A stretch of DNA of 64,000 nucleotides from JBBEAM01 sp040882845 (GCA_040882845.1 JBBEAM010000013.1:363352-427351); one strand, 5' to 3'. Positions 8,245 through 17,874 are shown, counted from the first letter of the stretch. Program-made: numbers and translations. Notes: a model not told the origin generated them from the sequence alone.

Positions 8245-9426
8245 TTACATGAACTCCGGCCGGATCCGCTCCATCGCCTCGGCAAGGATCTTCGGATCGG
8301 TGCAGTAGCAGATCCTGAGATAGGACTCGTCGCCGAAGGCGAAGCCGGGGGCGAGACCGACTCCGCTGCGCTCCAGGATGTCGCCGCAGACCTGGCGCGA
8401 ATCGGTCATCCCGTCGACCTGGAAGTAGACGTACATCGCGCCCTCGGGACGGGTGAGGTTGCGGATCCGCGGCAGGTTCTGCAGCGAATCGCAGACCACG
8501 TCACGCGCCTCGTGGCAGCGCTTGACCAGCATATCGACGAAGGGCTCGCCCTGCTCGATCGCGGTCACGGCGGCGTGCTGCAGGAAGGTCGCCGTGCCGC
8601 TGGTGTTGTACTGCACCAGCATCGCCAGGGTGTCGGCGCAGGAGGGGGGATGGGTCAGCCAGCCGATCCGCCAGCCGGTCATGCACCAGGCCTTGGAGAA
8701 GCTGTTGACCACCAGCACCAGATCTTCGGGCTCGGCGTGTTCGAGCATCGAGGGCGCAACCTTCTGCGAATAGTGGAAGCGGGTGTAGACCTCGTCGGCG
8801 ATCACCCAGATGCCGCGCGCGCGGCAGATCTCCAGCAGTTGTTTCTGCTGCTCCCGCGGCATCACCCAGCCGGTCGGGTTGCCCGGGCTGGCGTAGAACA
8901 CCGCCTTGGTGCGGTCGTCCATCAGATCGGCCAGCTTGTCGAGGTCGAGGTTCCAGCCGGTTTCGGGATCCGGGTCCATGCGGTGGCTGCGCAGTTCCCC
9001 GCCCAGCAGGTGGACCCCGCCGCGGATGTTCGGCCAGACCGGGTCGATCACCACGACGTTGTCGCCGGCATCCATGACCATTTGCAGGCCGTGCAGGATC
9101 GCCGCCATGCCGCCCGGCGTCACCGTCACCCGGTCGGACTCGATCCGCTTGCCGTAGAGTCCGCTCATGTAGGTGGAAAGCGCCCCGCGAAGCTCGGGAA
9201 TGCCGTTCTGGTAGGTATAGAAGGTGTGGCCGTCCCGCATCGCCTGGCTTGCTGCGTCGCAGATGAACTGCGGCGTCGAGAGATCGCCCTCGCCGAACCA
9301 CAGCACGATCAGATCCTTGCGGCCGAAGCCCTTCTTGGCGATGTCCGCGATGTTCTGGAGCGGCAGGCTGCGCATGCGTTCGCGCATGTTGTCGAAGCCG
9401 TTGCCGCCGTTGTCTTGCCTGGCCAT
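8245..9426 (-). CDS. Class I/II pyridoxal-phosphate aminotransferase
   Basis: PLP-dependent aminotransferase of the AspC fold, 393 residues. Key residues: Asn183 in PGNPTG, Asp211 and Tyr214 in DEVYTR, and the Schiff-base lysine Lys245 in NSFSKAW, followed by the phosphate-binding arginine in TGWRIGW. It is convergent with the acyl-CoA ligase and divergent from the LIV transporter operon, with about 190 bases between them. A role in amino-acid use together with the LIV transporter is plausible, because the two likely share the regulatory gap. Substrate specificity (aspartate, alanine or branched-chain) is not settled by the motifs. Confidence 0.9.
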   Translation of the reverse strand: MARQDNGGNGFDNMRERMRSLPLQNIADIAKKGFGRKDLIVLWFGEGDLSTPQFICDAASQAMRDGHTFYTYQNGIPELRGALSTYMSGLYGKRIESDRVTVTPGGMAAILHGLQMVMDAGDNVVVIDPVWPNIRGGVHLLGGELRSHRMDPDPETGWNLDLDKLADLMDDRTKAVFYASPGNPTGWVMPREQQKQLLEICRARGIWVIADEVYTRFHYSQKVAPSMLEHAEPEDLVLVVNSFSKAWCMTGWRIGWLTHPPSCADTLAMLVQYNTSGTATFLQHAAVTAIEQGEPFVDMLVKRCHEARDVVCDSLQNLPRIRNLTRPEGAMYVYFQVDGMTDSRQVCGDILERSGVGLAPGFAFGDESYLRICYCTDPKILAEAMERIRPEFM

Positions 9427-9613
9427 GGCGGTGCGTCTCCCCTCGTTACTCCGGCGCCCTTGTTATGATTGTTGCGACTAGATCACCGGTCCTGCGCGAA
9501 GGTCAATTCTAAAAGCGAATGGCACTTGTTTTTTGCTTTCGCTCTGCGCTAGTGATCTAACTGGAACGGCAAAGGCCCGGAAACGGGGCCGGCTGCAACG
9601 GGGAGGATGGGGA

Positions 9614-10408
9614 GTGATCGAGGTCGACCGAATCTCGAAGCGCTTTGGCGGGTTCACGGCAATCCGCGCGTGTTCGCTCAAGGTTCCCGCGGGTTCGATC
9701 ACCGGGCTGATCGGGCCGAACGGCGCCGGCAAGACCACCCTGTTCAACATCATCGCCGGGGCGGAACGCCCGAGCGGCGGGAGCATCCGCCTCGCCGGGC
9801 GGGACGTCACCGGACTGCGGCCCTATGAACTGCATCATCACGGCCTGGTACGCACCTTCCAGATCCCACAGGAGTTCTCGAGCCTGACGGTGCTGGAAAA
9901 TCTGATGATGGTGCCCGAAGGGCAGATCGGGGCGCAGCTCTGGGCCGCCTGGCTGCGCTGGGGCGCGCTGCGCCGCGAGGAAAGCGCACTGCGCGCCGAG
10001 GCGGAGGAGGTGCTCGGGTTTCTCGCCCTGTCGCAGGTCGCCGGGGAGCGGGCCGGCAACCTTTCCGGCGGGCAGAAGAAGCTGCTCGAACTCGGCCGGG
10101 TGATGATGACCGGCGCCAAGATGGTGCTGCTCGACGAGCCGGCGGCCGGCGTCAACCGTACCTTGCTGCGCACCTTGATAGACCGCATCGCCATCCTGCG
10201 CGCCGAGCAGGGCTACACCTTCTTCATCATCGAGCACGACATGAACATGATGACCGAGCTCTGCGATTCCGTCGTGGTGATGGCCCACGGCGAGGTGCTC
10301 TGCGAGGGAACCATGGCGGAGATCCGCGAGAACCGGGCAGTGCTCGAAGCCTATCTCGGCACCCGCGAGGCGGCGGCGCAGAAGTCTGGCGGGGGGGCGT
10401 TGGCCTGA
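9614..10408 (+). CDS. livG: LIV-type ABC transporter ATP-binding protein (LivG-like)
   Basis: Cytoplasmic ATPase of a branched-chain amino acid/amide-type importer (HAAT family). I choose GTG 9614, with GGAGG about eight bases upstream, over the upstream in-frame ATG at 9533, which would add a non-homologous leader. The 264-residue protein has Walker A GPNGAGKT at 34-41, signature NLSGGQ, Walker B MVLLDEP and the switch IIEHDMN, all intact. Its stop overlaps the livF start by one base (TGATG). The order livG-livF-livH-livM follows; the binding protein lies separately at 14057-15286. Confidence 0.92.
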   Translation: MIEVDRISKRFGGFTAIRACSLKVPAGSITGLIGPNGAGKTTLFNIIAGAERPSGGSIRLAGRDVTGLRPYELHHHGLVRTFQIPQEFSSLTVLENLMMVPEGQIGAQLWAAWLRWGALRREESALRAEAEEVLGFLALSQVAGERAGNLSGGQKKLLELGRVMMTGAKMVLLDEPAAGVNRTLLRTLIDRIAILRAEQGYTFFIIEHDMNMMTELCDSVVVMAHGEVLCEGTMAEIRENRAVLEAYLGTREAAAQKSGGGALA

Positions 10409-11109
10409 TGCTGCTGGAGGCGCGGGATATCCACGGCGGCTATGGCGGCGACGACGTCCTGCGGGGCGTCTCCCTCGGCGTCGATCCGGATCAGATCGTG
10501 GTCATCGTCGGTCCCAATGGGGCCGGCAAGTCGACCGCGATGAAGGCGCTATTCGGTCTGCTCCGGGTCCGCGCCGGAAGCGTCCACTTCGACGGCGCCG
10601 ACATCACCCGGCTGCCGCCGGAGGAGATGGCGCCGCTCGGCTTCGCCTACGTGCCGCAGGAGCGCAACGTCTTTCCGAACCTGACCGTCGAGGAAAACCT
10701 GGAGATGGGCGCGATCCGCCGGCCGGACCGCAAGCGTGCCGGGATCGAGCGGGTCTACGGCCTGTTTCCGCCTTTGCGGGAGCGCCGCCAGGCCCCGGCC
10801 GGGGTGCTCTCCGGCGGACAGCGGCAGATGCTGGCGGTCGGCCGGGCGCTGATGCTGGAGCCGCGCATCCTGATGCTCGACGAGCCGACGGCCGGACTGG
10901 CGCCGGTGGTGATCGACCAGATGTTCGATCTGATCCAGGAAATCCACGGCAGCGGCGTCGGCATCCTGATGGTCGAGCAAAACGCCCGCCAGGCGCTGGA
11001 AATCGCGACCCACGGCTATGTCTTGGTGGGCGGTGCCAACCGCTTTCAGGGCACGGGGCGGGAGCTGCTGGACGACGAGGATGTCCTGCGCTCCTTCCTC
11101 GGCGGATAG
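10408..11109 (+). CDS. livF: LIV-type ABC transporter ATP-binding protein (LivF-like)
   Basis: Second ATPase of the importer, 233 residues, the usual LivF length. Walker A GPNGAGKS lies near 35-42; the LSGGQRQ signature, the ILMLDEPTAGLAP Walker B region and the VEQN switch segment typical of LivF follow. It begins one base inside the livG stop and ends ten bases before livH, so the four genes are surely one transcript. Like other LivF proteins it has Gln-Asn where many ABC ATPases have a His-Asp switch. Confidence 0.93.
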   Translation: MLLEARDIHGGYGGDDVLRGVSLGVDPDQIVVIVGPNGAGKSTAMKALFGLLRVRAGSVHFDGADITRLPPEEMAPLGFAYVPQERNVFPNLTVEENLEMGAIRRPDRKRAGIERVYGLFPPLRERRQAPAGVLSGGQRQMLAVGRALMLEPRILMLDEPTAGLAPVVIDQMFDLIQEIHGSGVGILMVEQNARQALEIATHGYVLVGGANRFQGTGRELLDDEDVLRSFLGG

Positions 11110-11118
11110 GGGGCGGCG

Positions 11119-12003
11119 ATGCTCGACTTCGTCAACTTCTACCTGATCCCCGGGATCGTCATCGGCAGCATCTACACTCTCGGCGCCATCGGCATCTCGC
11201 TGATCTTCTCGATCCTGCGGATCGCGCATCTGGCGCATGGCGACCTGATCGCGCTCGGCGCCTACTTCGCGCTGTTCGGCGTGGTGGAGCTCGGCTGGTC
11301 GCCCTACATGGCCCTGCCCCTGGCGATGATTCTGACGGCGGCCACCTCGATCGGCATGGACCGGCTCTGCTACCGGCCGCTCAGGCGGATGCGCACGGTG
11401 ATGGTGATCATCGCCTCCTTCGGGGTCGCGCTGATGCTGCGCTCGGCGATCATGCTGATCTGGGGGCCGGGCACCGAGGTCTATCAGAGCGGCATCCAGC
11501 GGCCGATGATCTGGGCCGGACTGCGCCTGCAGGAGAAGCACCTCTTCATCGTCGGCGCGGCGGTGGTGCTGGTCGCGCTGCTGCATCTCTTCCTGACCCG
11601 CACCACGACCGGCAAGGCGATGCGCGCGGTCAGCGACGATCCCGACCTGGCGCGGGTCTGCGGCATCCGCACCGAGGCGGTGATCCGCGCCATGTGGGGC
11701 GTCGCCGGCTGCCTCTGTGCCGCCGCCGGGGTGTTCCTGGGGCTCGATACCCAGCTCAATCCGCTGATGGGCTTCTCCCTGCTGCTGCCGATGTTCGCCG
11801 CCGCGATCCTCGGCGGCATCGGCAAGCCCTACGGGGCGATCGTCGGCGGCATGGTGATCGGCATCGCCGAGGAGGTTTCGACCTATCCGCTGTTCGGCGA
11901 TCCCTTGGTCTCGCCGACCTACAAGGCGGCCATCGCTTTCACGCTGATGGTGCTGATGCTGCTGTGGCGGCCGACCGGGCTGTTCAAGGGGAGGGTGCTC
12001 TAG
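11119..12003 (+). CDS. livH: LIV-type ABC transporter permease (LivH-like)
   Basis: Inner-membrane permease of the importer, 294 residues with about eight hydrophobic helices. The N-terminal segment IYTLGAIGISLIFSILRIAHLAHGD and the later GGIGKPYGAIVGG element are characteristic of LivH, which forms the translocation path with LivM. A ten-base gap separates it from livF, and GGGGGC precedes its ATG. The C-terminus ends in RPTGLFKGRVL, as is usual for the family. Confidence 0.92.
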   Translation: MLDFVNFYLIPGIVIGSIYTLGAIGISLIFSILRIAHLAHGDLIALGAYFALFGVVELGWSPYMALPLAMILTAATSIGMDRLCYRPLRRMRTVMVIIASFGVALMLRSAIMLIWGPGTEVYQSGIQRPMIWAGLRLQEKHLFIVGAAVVLVALLHLFLTRTTTGKAMRAVSDDPDLARVCGIRTEAVIRAMWGVAGCLCAAAGVFLGLDTQLNPLMGFSLLLPMFAAAILGGIGKPYGAIVGGMVIGIAEEVSTYPLFGDPLVSPTYKAAIAFTLMVLMLLWRPTGLFKGRVL

Positions 12004-12006
12004 ACC

Positions 12007-12990
12007 ATGGAATCCGCGACCGGCCTGCTGCTCTACGCCACCGCCGTGCTGACCCTGGGCGGGATCTACGCGATCCTCGCGCTCGGCCTCAACATCCAGT
12101 GGGGCTTCACCGGACTGTTCAATCTCGGCATCGCCGGCTTTTTCGCCGTCGGCGCCTATTCCTCGGCGATCCTGACCGCGCGGCCCTCGCCGGAGCACTT
12201 CGGCGGTTTCGGCCTGCCGATGCCCCTTGGCTTGCTCGCCGCTGCCCTGCTGGCCGGCCTGCTCGCCTGGCCGATCGGCCGGCTGACCCTGCGGCTGAAA
12301 GCCGATTACCTGGCCATCGCAACCATCGGCATCGCCGAGATCCTCCGCCTCGTCCTGAAGAACGAGCAGGGCCTGACCAACGGGGCGGTCGGCATCTCGC
12401 ACATCCCACGGCCCTTCGAGAGCCTGCCCCGGCCATACGACGAGCTCGCCTTCCTGGGGATGGTCGCCGGTATCGTGCTGGTCCTCTATTGGGCGCTGGA
12501 GCGGGCCCGCCGCGCGCCCTGGGGACGGATCATGCGCGCCATCCGCGACAACGAGGCCTCGGCCGAGGCGGCCGGCAAGAACGCCATGGCATTCAAGCTC
12601 GAGGCCTTCGTCTTCGGCAGCATGATCATGGGGCTCGGCGGCGGGGTCTATGCCCACTACGTCAAGTTCATCAGCCCCGAGGCCTTCGAGCCGCTGATGT
12701 CCACCTTCATCGTCTGGGTGATGCTGGTCGCCGGAGGCAGCGGCAACAACCGCGGCGCCATCGCCGGTGCCCTGGCGATCTGGGCGATCTGGTCGATGAC
12801 CGAGATCCTGACCAGCCAGCTGTCGGCCGACTGGACGACGCGGGCCGCCTATCTGCGGGTCTTCCTGATCGGTCTTTTCCTGCAGATCATTCTGCAGCGC
12901 GCGCCGCATGGCATGTTTCGCGAGGTGCCGCCCCCGCCGCCAGAGCCGTCATCGCCTCGCCAGCCGGAATCCCGTTCCGCTGACACCTAG
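12007..12990 (+). CDS. livM: LIV-type ABC transporter permease (LivM-like)
   Basis: Second permease subunit, 327 residues. Residues 20-60 contain ILALGLNIQWGFTGLFNLGIAGF, the LivM hallmark, and the central loop has the coupling-type motif IRDNEASAEAAGKN. About ten membrane segments are apparent. It starts four bases after the livH stop. The final four bases overlap the convergent deacetylase gene, so the operon ends here and the two transcripts meet tail to tail. The proline-rich C-terminal tail is slightly longer than usual. Confidence 0.92.
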   Translation: MESATGLLLYATAVLTLGGIYAILALGLNIQWGFTGLFNLGIAGFFAVGAYSSAILTARPSPEHFGGFGLPMPLGLLAAALLAGLLAWPIGRLTLRLKADYLAIATIGIAEILRLVLKNEQGLTNGAVGISHIPRPFESLPRPYDELAFLGMVAGIVLVLYWALERARRAPWGRIMRAIRDNEASAEAAGKNAMAFKLEAFVFGSMIMGLGGGVYAHYVKFISPEAFEPLMSTFIVWVMLVAGGSGNNRGAIAGALAIWAIWSMTEILTSQLSADWTTRAAYLRVFLIGLFLQIILQRAPHGMFREVPPPPPEPSSPRQPESRSADT

Positions 12991-13892
12991 GCCGGATGCT
13001 GCGCCAGCCAGTGCTGCGCGATCTCCTCGCGGGTGCAAATCCAGGCTTCGTCATGGCTCTGGACATGATCGAGGAAACGGGCCAGTGCCTGGGTCCGCGC
13101 CGGGCGGCCGGACAGGCGGCAGTGCAGGCCAACGGTCATCATTTTCGGTTCCCGCGCGCCCTCCTCGTAGAGTCTGTCGAAAGCCTGGCAGAGGTAGCTC
13201 GAGAAGTCGTCGCCGGACACCCAGCCCGGGTTCATGCCATACTTGAAGTCGTTGGTATCGAGCGCATAGGGAAGGATCAGCCGAGGCGTGCCGGAGATGT
13301 CCTTCCAATAGGGCAGATCGTCGTTGTAGGCGTCTGAGTCGTAGAGCGTCTCGGTTTCTTCCATCACCAGCCTCCGGGTGTTGGCACTATAGCGCCCAGT
13401 GTACCAGCCGCGCGGCGCGCGCCCGGTCTGCTGCTTGATGATCGCAACCGTCTTGCGAATGTCTTCGCGTTCCTGTTCCTCTGGCATATCGGCGTAGTCG
13501 ATCCAGCGCCAAGAATGGCTCGCCACTTCATGGCCAAGCTCGGCCATGGCCGGGCCCGCCTCGGGGTTGCGCTGCAGAGCGAGGCCGACGGCCCAGCAGG
13601 TGAACTTCAAGCCGCGGTCTTCGAAGAGATCGAGCAGCCGCCAGAAGCCGGCGCGGCTACCGTATTCGAAGAGATCCTCGGCCAGCAGGTTTCGCCTCTC
13701 CAGCGCCGGCATGCCGGCGATCTCCGGCACCAGATAGACCTCGGCGTGGGGATCGCCATCGAGCACGCTGCGCTCGCCACCCTCCTCGTAGTTGAGGGCG
13801 AAGTTGACCGCGAGGCGCGCCTTGCCTGGCCAGGTCACCTGTGGACGATGGCGGCCATAGCCGACGAGATCGCGTGGCGGGATTTCAGTCAT
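12987..13892 (-). CDS. Polysaccharide deacetylase-family protein, PuuE/allantoinase-like
   Basis: NodB-fold hydrolase of 301 residues, similar to the cofactor-independent allantoinase PuuE group and to related amide hydrolases. Features in order: VNFALNYEEGGERS near 28-41, LGHEVASHSWRW near 118-130 with the conserved His, and a GLHCRLSGRPARTQA segment near 254-268 typical of PuuE. It lies between the LIV permease genes and the LIV binding protein, so the imported compound may be an amide or ureide cleaved by this enzyme. No other purine genes are visible, so the allantoin assignment is tentative. Confidence 0.8.
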   Translation of the reverse strand: MTEIPPRDLVGYGRHRPQVTWPGKARLAVNFALNYEEGGERSVLDGDPHAEVYLVPEIAGMPALERRNLLAEDLFEYGSRAGFWRLLDLFEDRGLKFTCWAVGLALQRNPEAGPAMAELGHEVASHSWRWIDYADMPEEQEREDIRKTVAIIKQQTGRAPRGWYTGRYSANTRRLVMEETETLYDSDAYNDDLPYWKDISGTPRLILPYALDTNDFKYGMNPGWVSGDDFSSYLCQAFDRLYEEGAREPKMMTVGLHCRLSGRPARTQALARFLDHVQSHDEAWICTREEIAQHWLAQHPA

Positions 13893-13965
13893 GCAGTCGG
13901 GGTCCCCATCGCTTGAACCGGTATTAAGATTAGAGTCTTTCCATTATCCGATCGACGGACTCACC

Positions 13966-14004
13966 AAAGAAAATGCCCCGGCCGGGGTATTCCCGGCCGG
14001 GGCA
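13966..14004 (-). terminator. Rho-independent terminator of the LIV binding-protein gene
   Basis: A perfect 13-bp stem (13974-13986 with 13992-14004) closes a five-base loop. Read on the minus strand it is followed by TTTTCTTT. It lies 53 bases past the stop of the binding-protein gene at 14057, so it ends that transcript before the deacetylase gene. It is the strongest intrinsic terminator I can see in the window. Confidence 0.85.
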
Positions 14005-14056
14005 CGCTCAGGGACGCCGGGCTCTTGGCATGCCCGGCATCAGGTTTGGCTCGAAC

Positions 14057-15286
14057 TCAGGGGCCGATCACCTTGACGGTCGCGAAGCCATCGGCGGTGA
14101 TTTCGAACACGCCGACCGTACCGTCGACGTCTCCGACCTCGTCGAAGTCGTGCGGGCCGGCCGCGCCCTGGTAGTCGATATCGCTACCGGCGGCGATCAG
14201 TTCCTTTGCCTTCGCCCACTCGCCGGGCAGGATCGTTTCGCCCGGCGGATTGGCGACTTCGCGCAGGGCATCGCGGATCGCCGTGCGGTCGGTGGAGCCG
14301 GCCTTCTCGATGGCCAGCGCCAGGATCATCGTCGCGTCGTAGGTCTCGCGGATGAACAGGCTGTCGACCTCGTGCTCGGAGTAGGCACCGTAAGCGGCGT
14401 TGAAGTTCTGCACCGCATTGGTCTCCGGCGGCGCCTCCGGGGCGACGCCGAAGCTGCCGGCGAGGTTCTCGACGCCGATCTCGTCGAGCACCGCCTGCTC
14501 CTTCATGCCGTCGGTCAGCACGAAGGTCTCGAAGAAGGCGTTCTCCAGGGCCTGGCGCAGGATCGTCGTCCCGCCGTCGGCGGGATAGGAGATCAGCACC
14601 AGAGCCTCGGCGCCGCCGGTCGCGATCGTGGCCAGTTCGCCGCGGTAGGAGGCCTTGTTCGGCTCGAAGGCGATATCCCCGGCGAGCGTGCCGCCATTGG
14701 CGGTGAAGGTGCTGCGGAAGGTCTCGGCGAGGCCGACGCCGTAGTCGTTGTTGAGGAACATCAGCGAGACGGTCTTGAGGCCGCGTTCGAGCACCACGTC
14801 GGCCAGCACCTTGCCGATGTAGGCGTCGCTGGCGACGACGCGGAAGATGAAGTCGTCATCCTCCAGGTCGGTCAGCTTCGGCGAGGTCGCGGTTGGCGCC
14901 AGCTGGGGCACGCCGTTGGGCACCGAGACATTGTTGGCGACCGCGAGCACCTGAGCCGAGCCGAAGGGCCCGATCATCGCCGAGATGTTGTCGACCGAGA
15001 TCAGCTTCTGCGCTGCATCCACGGCGGCCTGGGGGTTGGTCTGGTCGTCGGCGACCAGCAGCTCCAGCATGCGGCCGTCGAGAATGCCGCCGTTCTCGTT
15101 GATCTCCTGCTCGGCCATGCGCGCGGCATCGACCAGCGAGGGCGAATAGGGCGCCAGGCCTCCGGTCAGGCCGAAGCTGCCGCCGATCTTGACGTTATCC
15201 GCCGCGAGGGCGCCGGCTGCGCCGGCCGCTCCGCAGATGAGCGAGGCCGCCAGGGCGCCCGCTTTGATAAGGGTTTGTCTCTCCAT
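14057..15286 (-). CDS. LIV-type ABC transporter substrate-binding protein
   Basis: Periplasmic type I binding protein (Peripla_BP_6 family), 409 residues. A signal peptide is clear: positively charged start, hydrophobic core LAASLICGAAGAAG, cleavage after ALA near residue 28. The mature start VKIGGSFGLTGGLA and the segment RMAEQEINENGGI are family hallmarks. It is a single-gene transcript ended by the terminator at 13966-14004. It is probably the binding partner of livGFHM (9614-12990), from which it is separated by one convergent gene. Ligand not deducible. Confidence 0.9.
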   Translation of the reverse strand: MERQTLIKAGALAASLICGAAGAAGALAADNVKIGGSFGLTGGLAPYSPSLVDAARMAEQEINENGGILDGRMLELLVADDQTNPQAAVDAAQKLISVDNISAMIGPFGSAQVLAVANNVSVPNGVPQLAPTATSPKLTDLEDDDFIFRVVASDAYIGKVLADVVLERGLKTVSLMFLNNDYGVGLAETFRSTFTANGGTLAGDIAFEPNKASYRGELATIATGGAEALVLISYPADGGTTILRQALENAFFETFVLTDGMKEQAVLDEIGVENLAGSFGVAPEAPPETNAVQNFNAAYGAYSEHEVDSLFIRETYDATMILALAIEKAGSTDRTAIRDALREVANPPGETILPGEWAKAKELIAAGSDIDYQGAAGPHDFDEVGDVDGTVGVFEITADGFATVKVIGP

Positions 15287-15522
15287 TTGAATTTTCCTTC
15301 GCCTCCCTAGTTGTCGGCTTGGTTGTTGTTTTTCTGCCGCGGCCGCTCAATAACGAACGGCAGACGGTTTAGAATGGTAGCCGCGTTTCCTGCCGTTGCA
15401 TAGACGAAAGCCGCTTGCGCGGTAGCGCTGGAAAGCGGGGATAGCTGCGTCGCAGGCAGCGTGAAACTATTCTTTGCCTGACCCGTTAACCCGTTAGCCA
15501 GAGTTTTTCCAGGAAGCCGAGA

Positions 15523-16961
15523 ATGCAGACCTCAAGCGCGCCGCGCCGTGCCGGTCCCCTTTTGTATCTGCGCGGCATGGCGCAGGAGCGGGTCGCCCTC
15601 TCCGCCGTGATAGCGGTGCCGGAATCGGAATCCCCGCCGCGCCTGCGCACGGCGGCGTGCGAAGTTCCGGCCGAAACTCTGCTGCAGCGCGACGGCTGCC
15701 GGTTGCTGCGCTACGGCTTCACGCTCGAGGCCTCGACGCAGGCCTGGTACGCCGTCGGCGAAGACCGCTACGAGGTCAACGCGGCGCTCGACGGCGACCT
15801 GCGCGTGGCCTTCGTATCCTGCAACGGCCAGGAGCGCGGCGACGGCGAGCGCCCCTTGGAGGAGCGCAACGTGCTCTGGGAGCGCCTCGACCGGCAGCAC
15901 GCCGAGCGGCCCTTTCAGCTGCTGCTGCACGGCGGCGATCAGATCTATGCCGACGAGATGCTGGATGCCCATCCGCGCAGCCGGGCCTGGGCGGAGGGCA
16001 AGCATCGCAAGCCCCGGCGCCAGGACGACGGCGAGCTCGGCGAGCTTCGCGAAGCCCTGCGCCGCAGCTTCTTCCGGCGCTACATGGAGATCCTCTCCCA
16101 GCCGCAGATTTCCAAGCTGATGGCCCGTGTACCCTCGCTGGCGATCTGGGACGATCACGATATCTGCGATGGCTGGGGCTCCCTGCCGGCGGCCCAGCTG
16201 GACGCGCCGGTGGGCCGGACCTTCTTCGAGGTGGCGCGGGAGCACTTTCTGCTGTTCCAGCTTGGCACCACGCCGGAGAAGCTTCCCGATTTCTGTCTCG
16301 ACCCCGGCGGTTCCAGTCTGGGCTGGCATGTCGCGCTGCCGGATCTGCATATCCTCGCGCCGGATCTGCGTTCGGAGCGCCGGCCGAACCGGGTGATGGG
16401 CGAAGCCGGCTGGCGGACGCTGGAAACTGCGCTGCCGAGAATCGAGTGCGGCCGCGTCTTTCTGCTCTCCAGCGTGCCGCCCTGGGGCCGCGCCTGTCCT
16501 GGCTGGAGGCGGCGATGAAGCTGACCCGCAGGATGGAGAAGTACGAGGACGATCTGCGCGACCAGTGGCAAAGCCGCGCTCACCGCCGGGAGTGGCGGGC
16601 TTTCCTTGAGCGGGTGGCGAAGCTGCATCGCAATGCGCAAACGCCGGTGACCTTCCTGTCGGGGGAGATTCACCTGGCGACCCGGGGGACGCTCGAGGTG
16701 CCGCCGGCGCCGCTGCATCAGCTGGTCGCCTCGGGCATCGCCCATCCCGCGCCGCCGGAGGCCTATGCCAGATGCCTGGGGGCCCTGGCCCGCCTCGGCG
16801 AATCGCCGCTGCCGGGACATCCGATCCGGCTGCATCCCCTGCCGGGCAAGCGGGCGGTCTATACCGCGCAGCGCAACTACCTGATCCTGGAACGCAAGGC
16901 CGGCACTTGGCGGGCCTGGTGGGAGCTGGAGGAGGGGGCCACGCCGGCCATGGCGCTCTAG
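15523..16961 (+). pseudogene. PhoD-like alkaline phosphatase-family gene with a single-base frameshift
   Basis: Metallophosphatase of the PhoD/alkaline phosphatase D family, broken into two frames. The first part (15523-16518) contains VSCNGQ, LHGGDQIYADE and WDDHDICDGWGS, the metal-binding core. The second part continues in another frame from about 16486 to 16961, including LSGEIHLATRG with the last metal-site His. The switch falls at the run TGGGGCC (16483-16489): one extra G there would join them into one protein of about 480 residues. No signal peptide is evident. Either a recent mutation or a sequencing error in a homopolymer; both halves keep good coding character, which suggests that the break is recent or artificial. 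Confidence 0.8.
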
Positions 16962-16971
16962 CCGAGTGCAG

Positions 16972-17874
16972 TCAGGGCGTGAAAGACAGCGACTCGAAAC
17001 GCCAGGCCCGTTCGGGATCGCCCGGCCACAGCGCTGCGAGATCCGGTTCCGCAGGGGGCGCTGTCGCGCCATGGATGTCGGCCCGGATGTAGCGGCCGGT
17101 TTCGCGCAGGCGCACTTCGCCTTCGGGATAGCGGCGGGCCAGGGCATCGCGCAGCGTCGCGGCATCCTCGGCGATCTCGTCGCTGTCCAGGGCGCGTGGC
17201 GCGCCGTCGGTCAGCTCCGCCGTCGCGATTCGCAGGGAGCGCAGACCGTCGCGCACGATATCAAAAGCGATCACCATCGCTGCTGCGGAGTCGGCCCACC
17301 AGAAGCCGAAGCCGACACCGAAGACGCCGCAGACGCCGGCCAGGCCAGTCATCCAATCGGCCTTCTGCATCAGCGCATCGGTATGCAGAACCTTGTCGCT
17401 GAGCCGCCGCGCGATGGGAAGCTTTTTGCGTCCCAGGATCAGCGGTGGCACCACCGAGTAGGCCAGCGCCGCCGCCATCAGCCAGCCGATCCAGACCTGC
17501 TGGCCGAGCAGCGTGACCGGGCCCAGCGTCGGATGCTCGCCCGCGAGCAGCTTGCCGGCGGAATCGAACAGCAGGTAGCCGCCCATGATCACCAGTGTCG
17601 AGGCGGACACCAGGAAAGCGAGGCTGTTGACCCGGTCGTAACCGAAGGGGAACTTGGCATTCGGAGTTTTGCGCTCGAAATGGATGGCGGTGAGAAAAAC
17701 GAACGCCGGCACCAGGCCGAGCAGATCCTCGATCCAGGCGGTTTTCATCGCCTGGCTGGAGCCGAGCACCAGGGCCAGCAGACCGACGATCGACAGCTGC
17801 CAGGCGATGGTCCACCACTCCAGGCGGACTGCCCGGCGGAGGTCGCTTTCCAGCTGGGAAGGAACGCTCTTCAT
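16972..17874 (-). CDS. Cation diffusion facilitator (CDF) family transporter
   Basis: Inner-membrane divalent-cation exporter, 300 residues. Around six hydrophobic segments lie between residues 20 and 215; FPFGYDRVNSLAFLVSAS near 76-93 and HTDALMQKADWMTG near 163-176 are CDF-like, with metal ligands in the usual helix positions. A soluble C-terminal domain of about 85 residues follows. Its start overlaps the stop of the upstream lipoprotein gene (17871-17874, ATGA), so the two are coupled. The transported metal (Zn, Fe, Mn or Co) cannot be decided from sequence alone. Confidence 0.85.
   Translation of the reverse strand: MKSVPSQLESDLRRAVRLEWWTIAWQLSIVGLLALVLGSSQAMKTAWIEDLLGLVPAFVFLTAIHFERKTPNAKFPFGYDRVNSLAFLVSASTLVIMGGYLLFDSAGKLLAGEHPTLGPVTLLGQQVWIGWLMAAALAYSVVPPLILGRKKLPIARRLSDKVLHTDALMQKADWMTGLAGVCGVFGVGFGFWWADSAAAMVIAFDIVRDGLRSLRIATAELTDGAPRALDSDEIAEDAATLRDALARRYPEGEVRLRETGRYIRADIHGATAPPAEPDLAALWPGDPERAWRFESLSFTP

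Noticed and set aside
10549..12909. A 786-codon open frame on the minus strand across livF, livH and livM
   Set aside because: Its product is extremely rich in His, Asp, Gln, Gly and Arg with no hydrophobic core, the usual look of an antisense frame over GC-rich genes; the plus-strand permeases explain the sequence.
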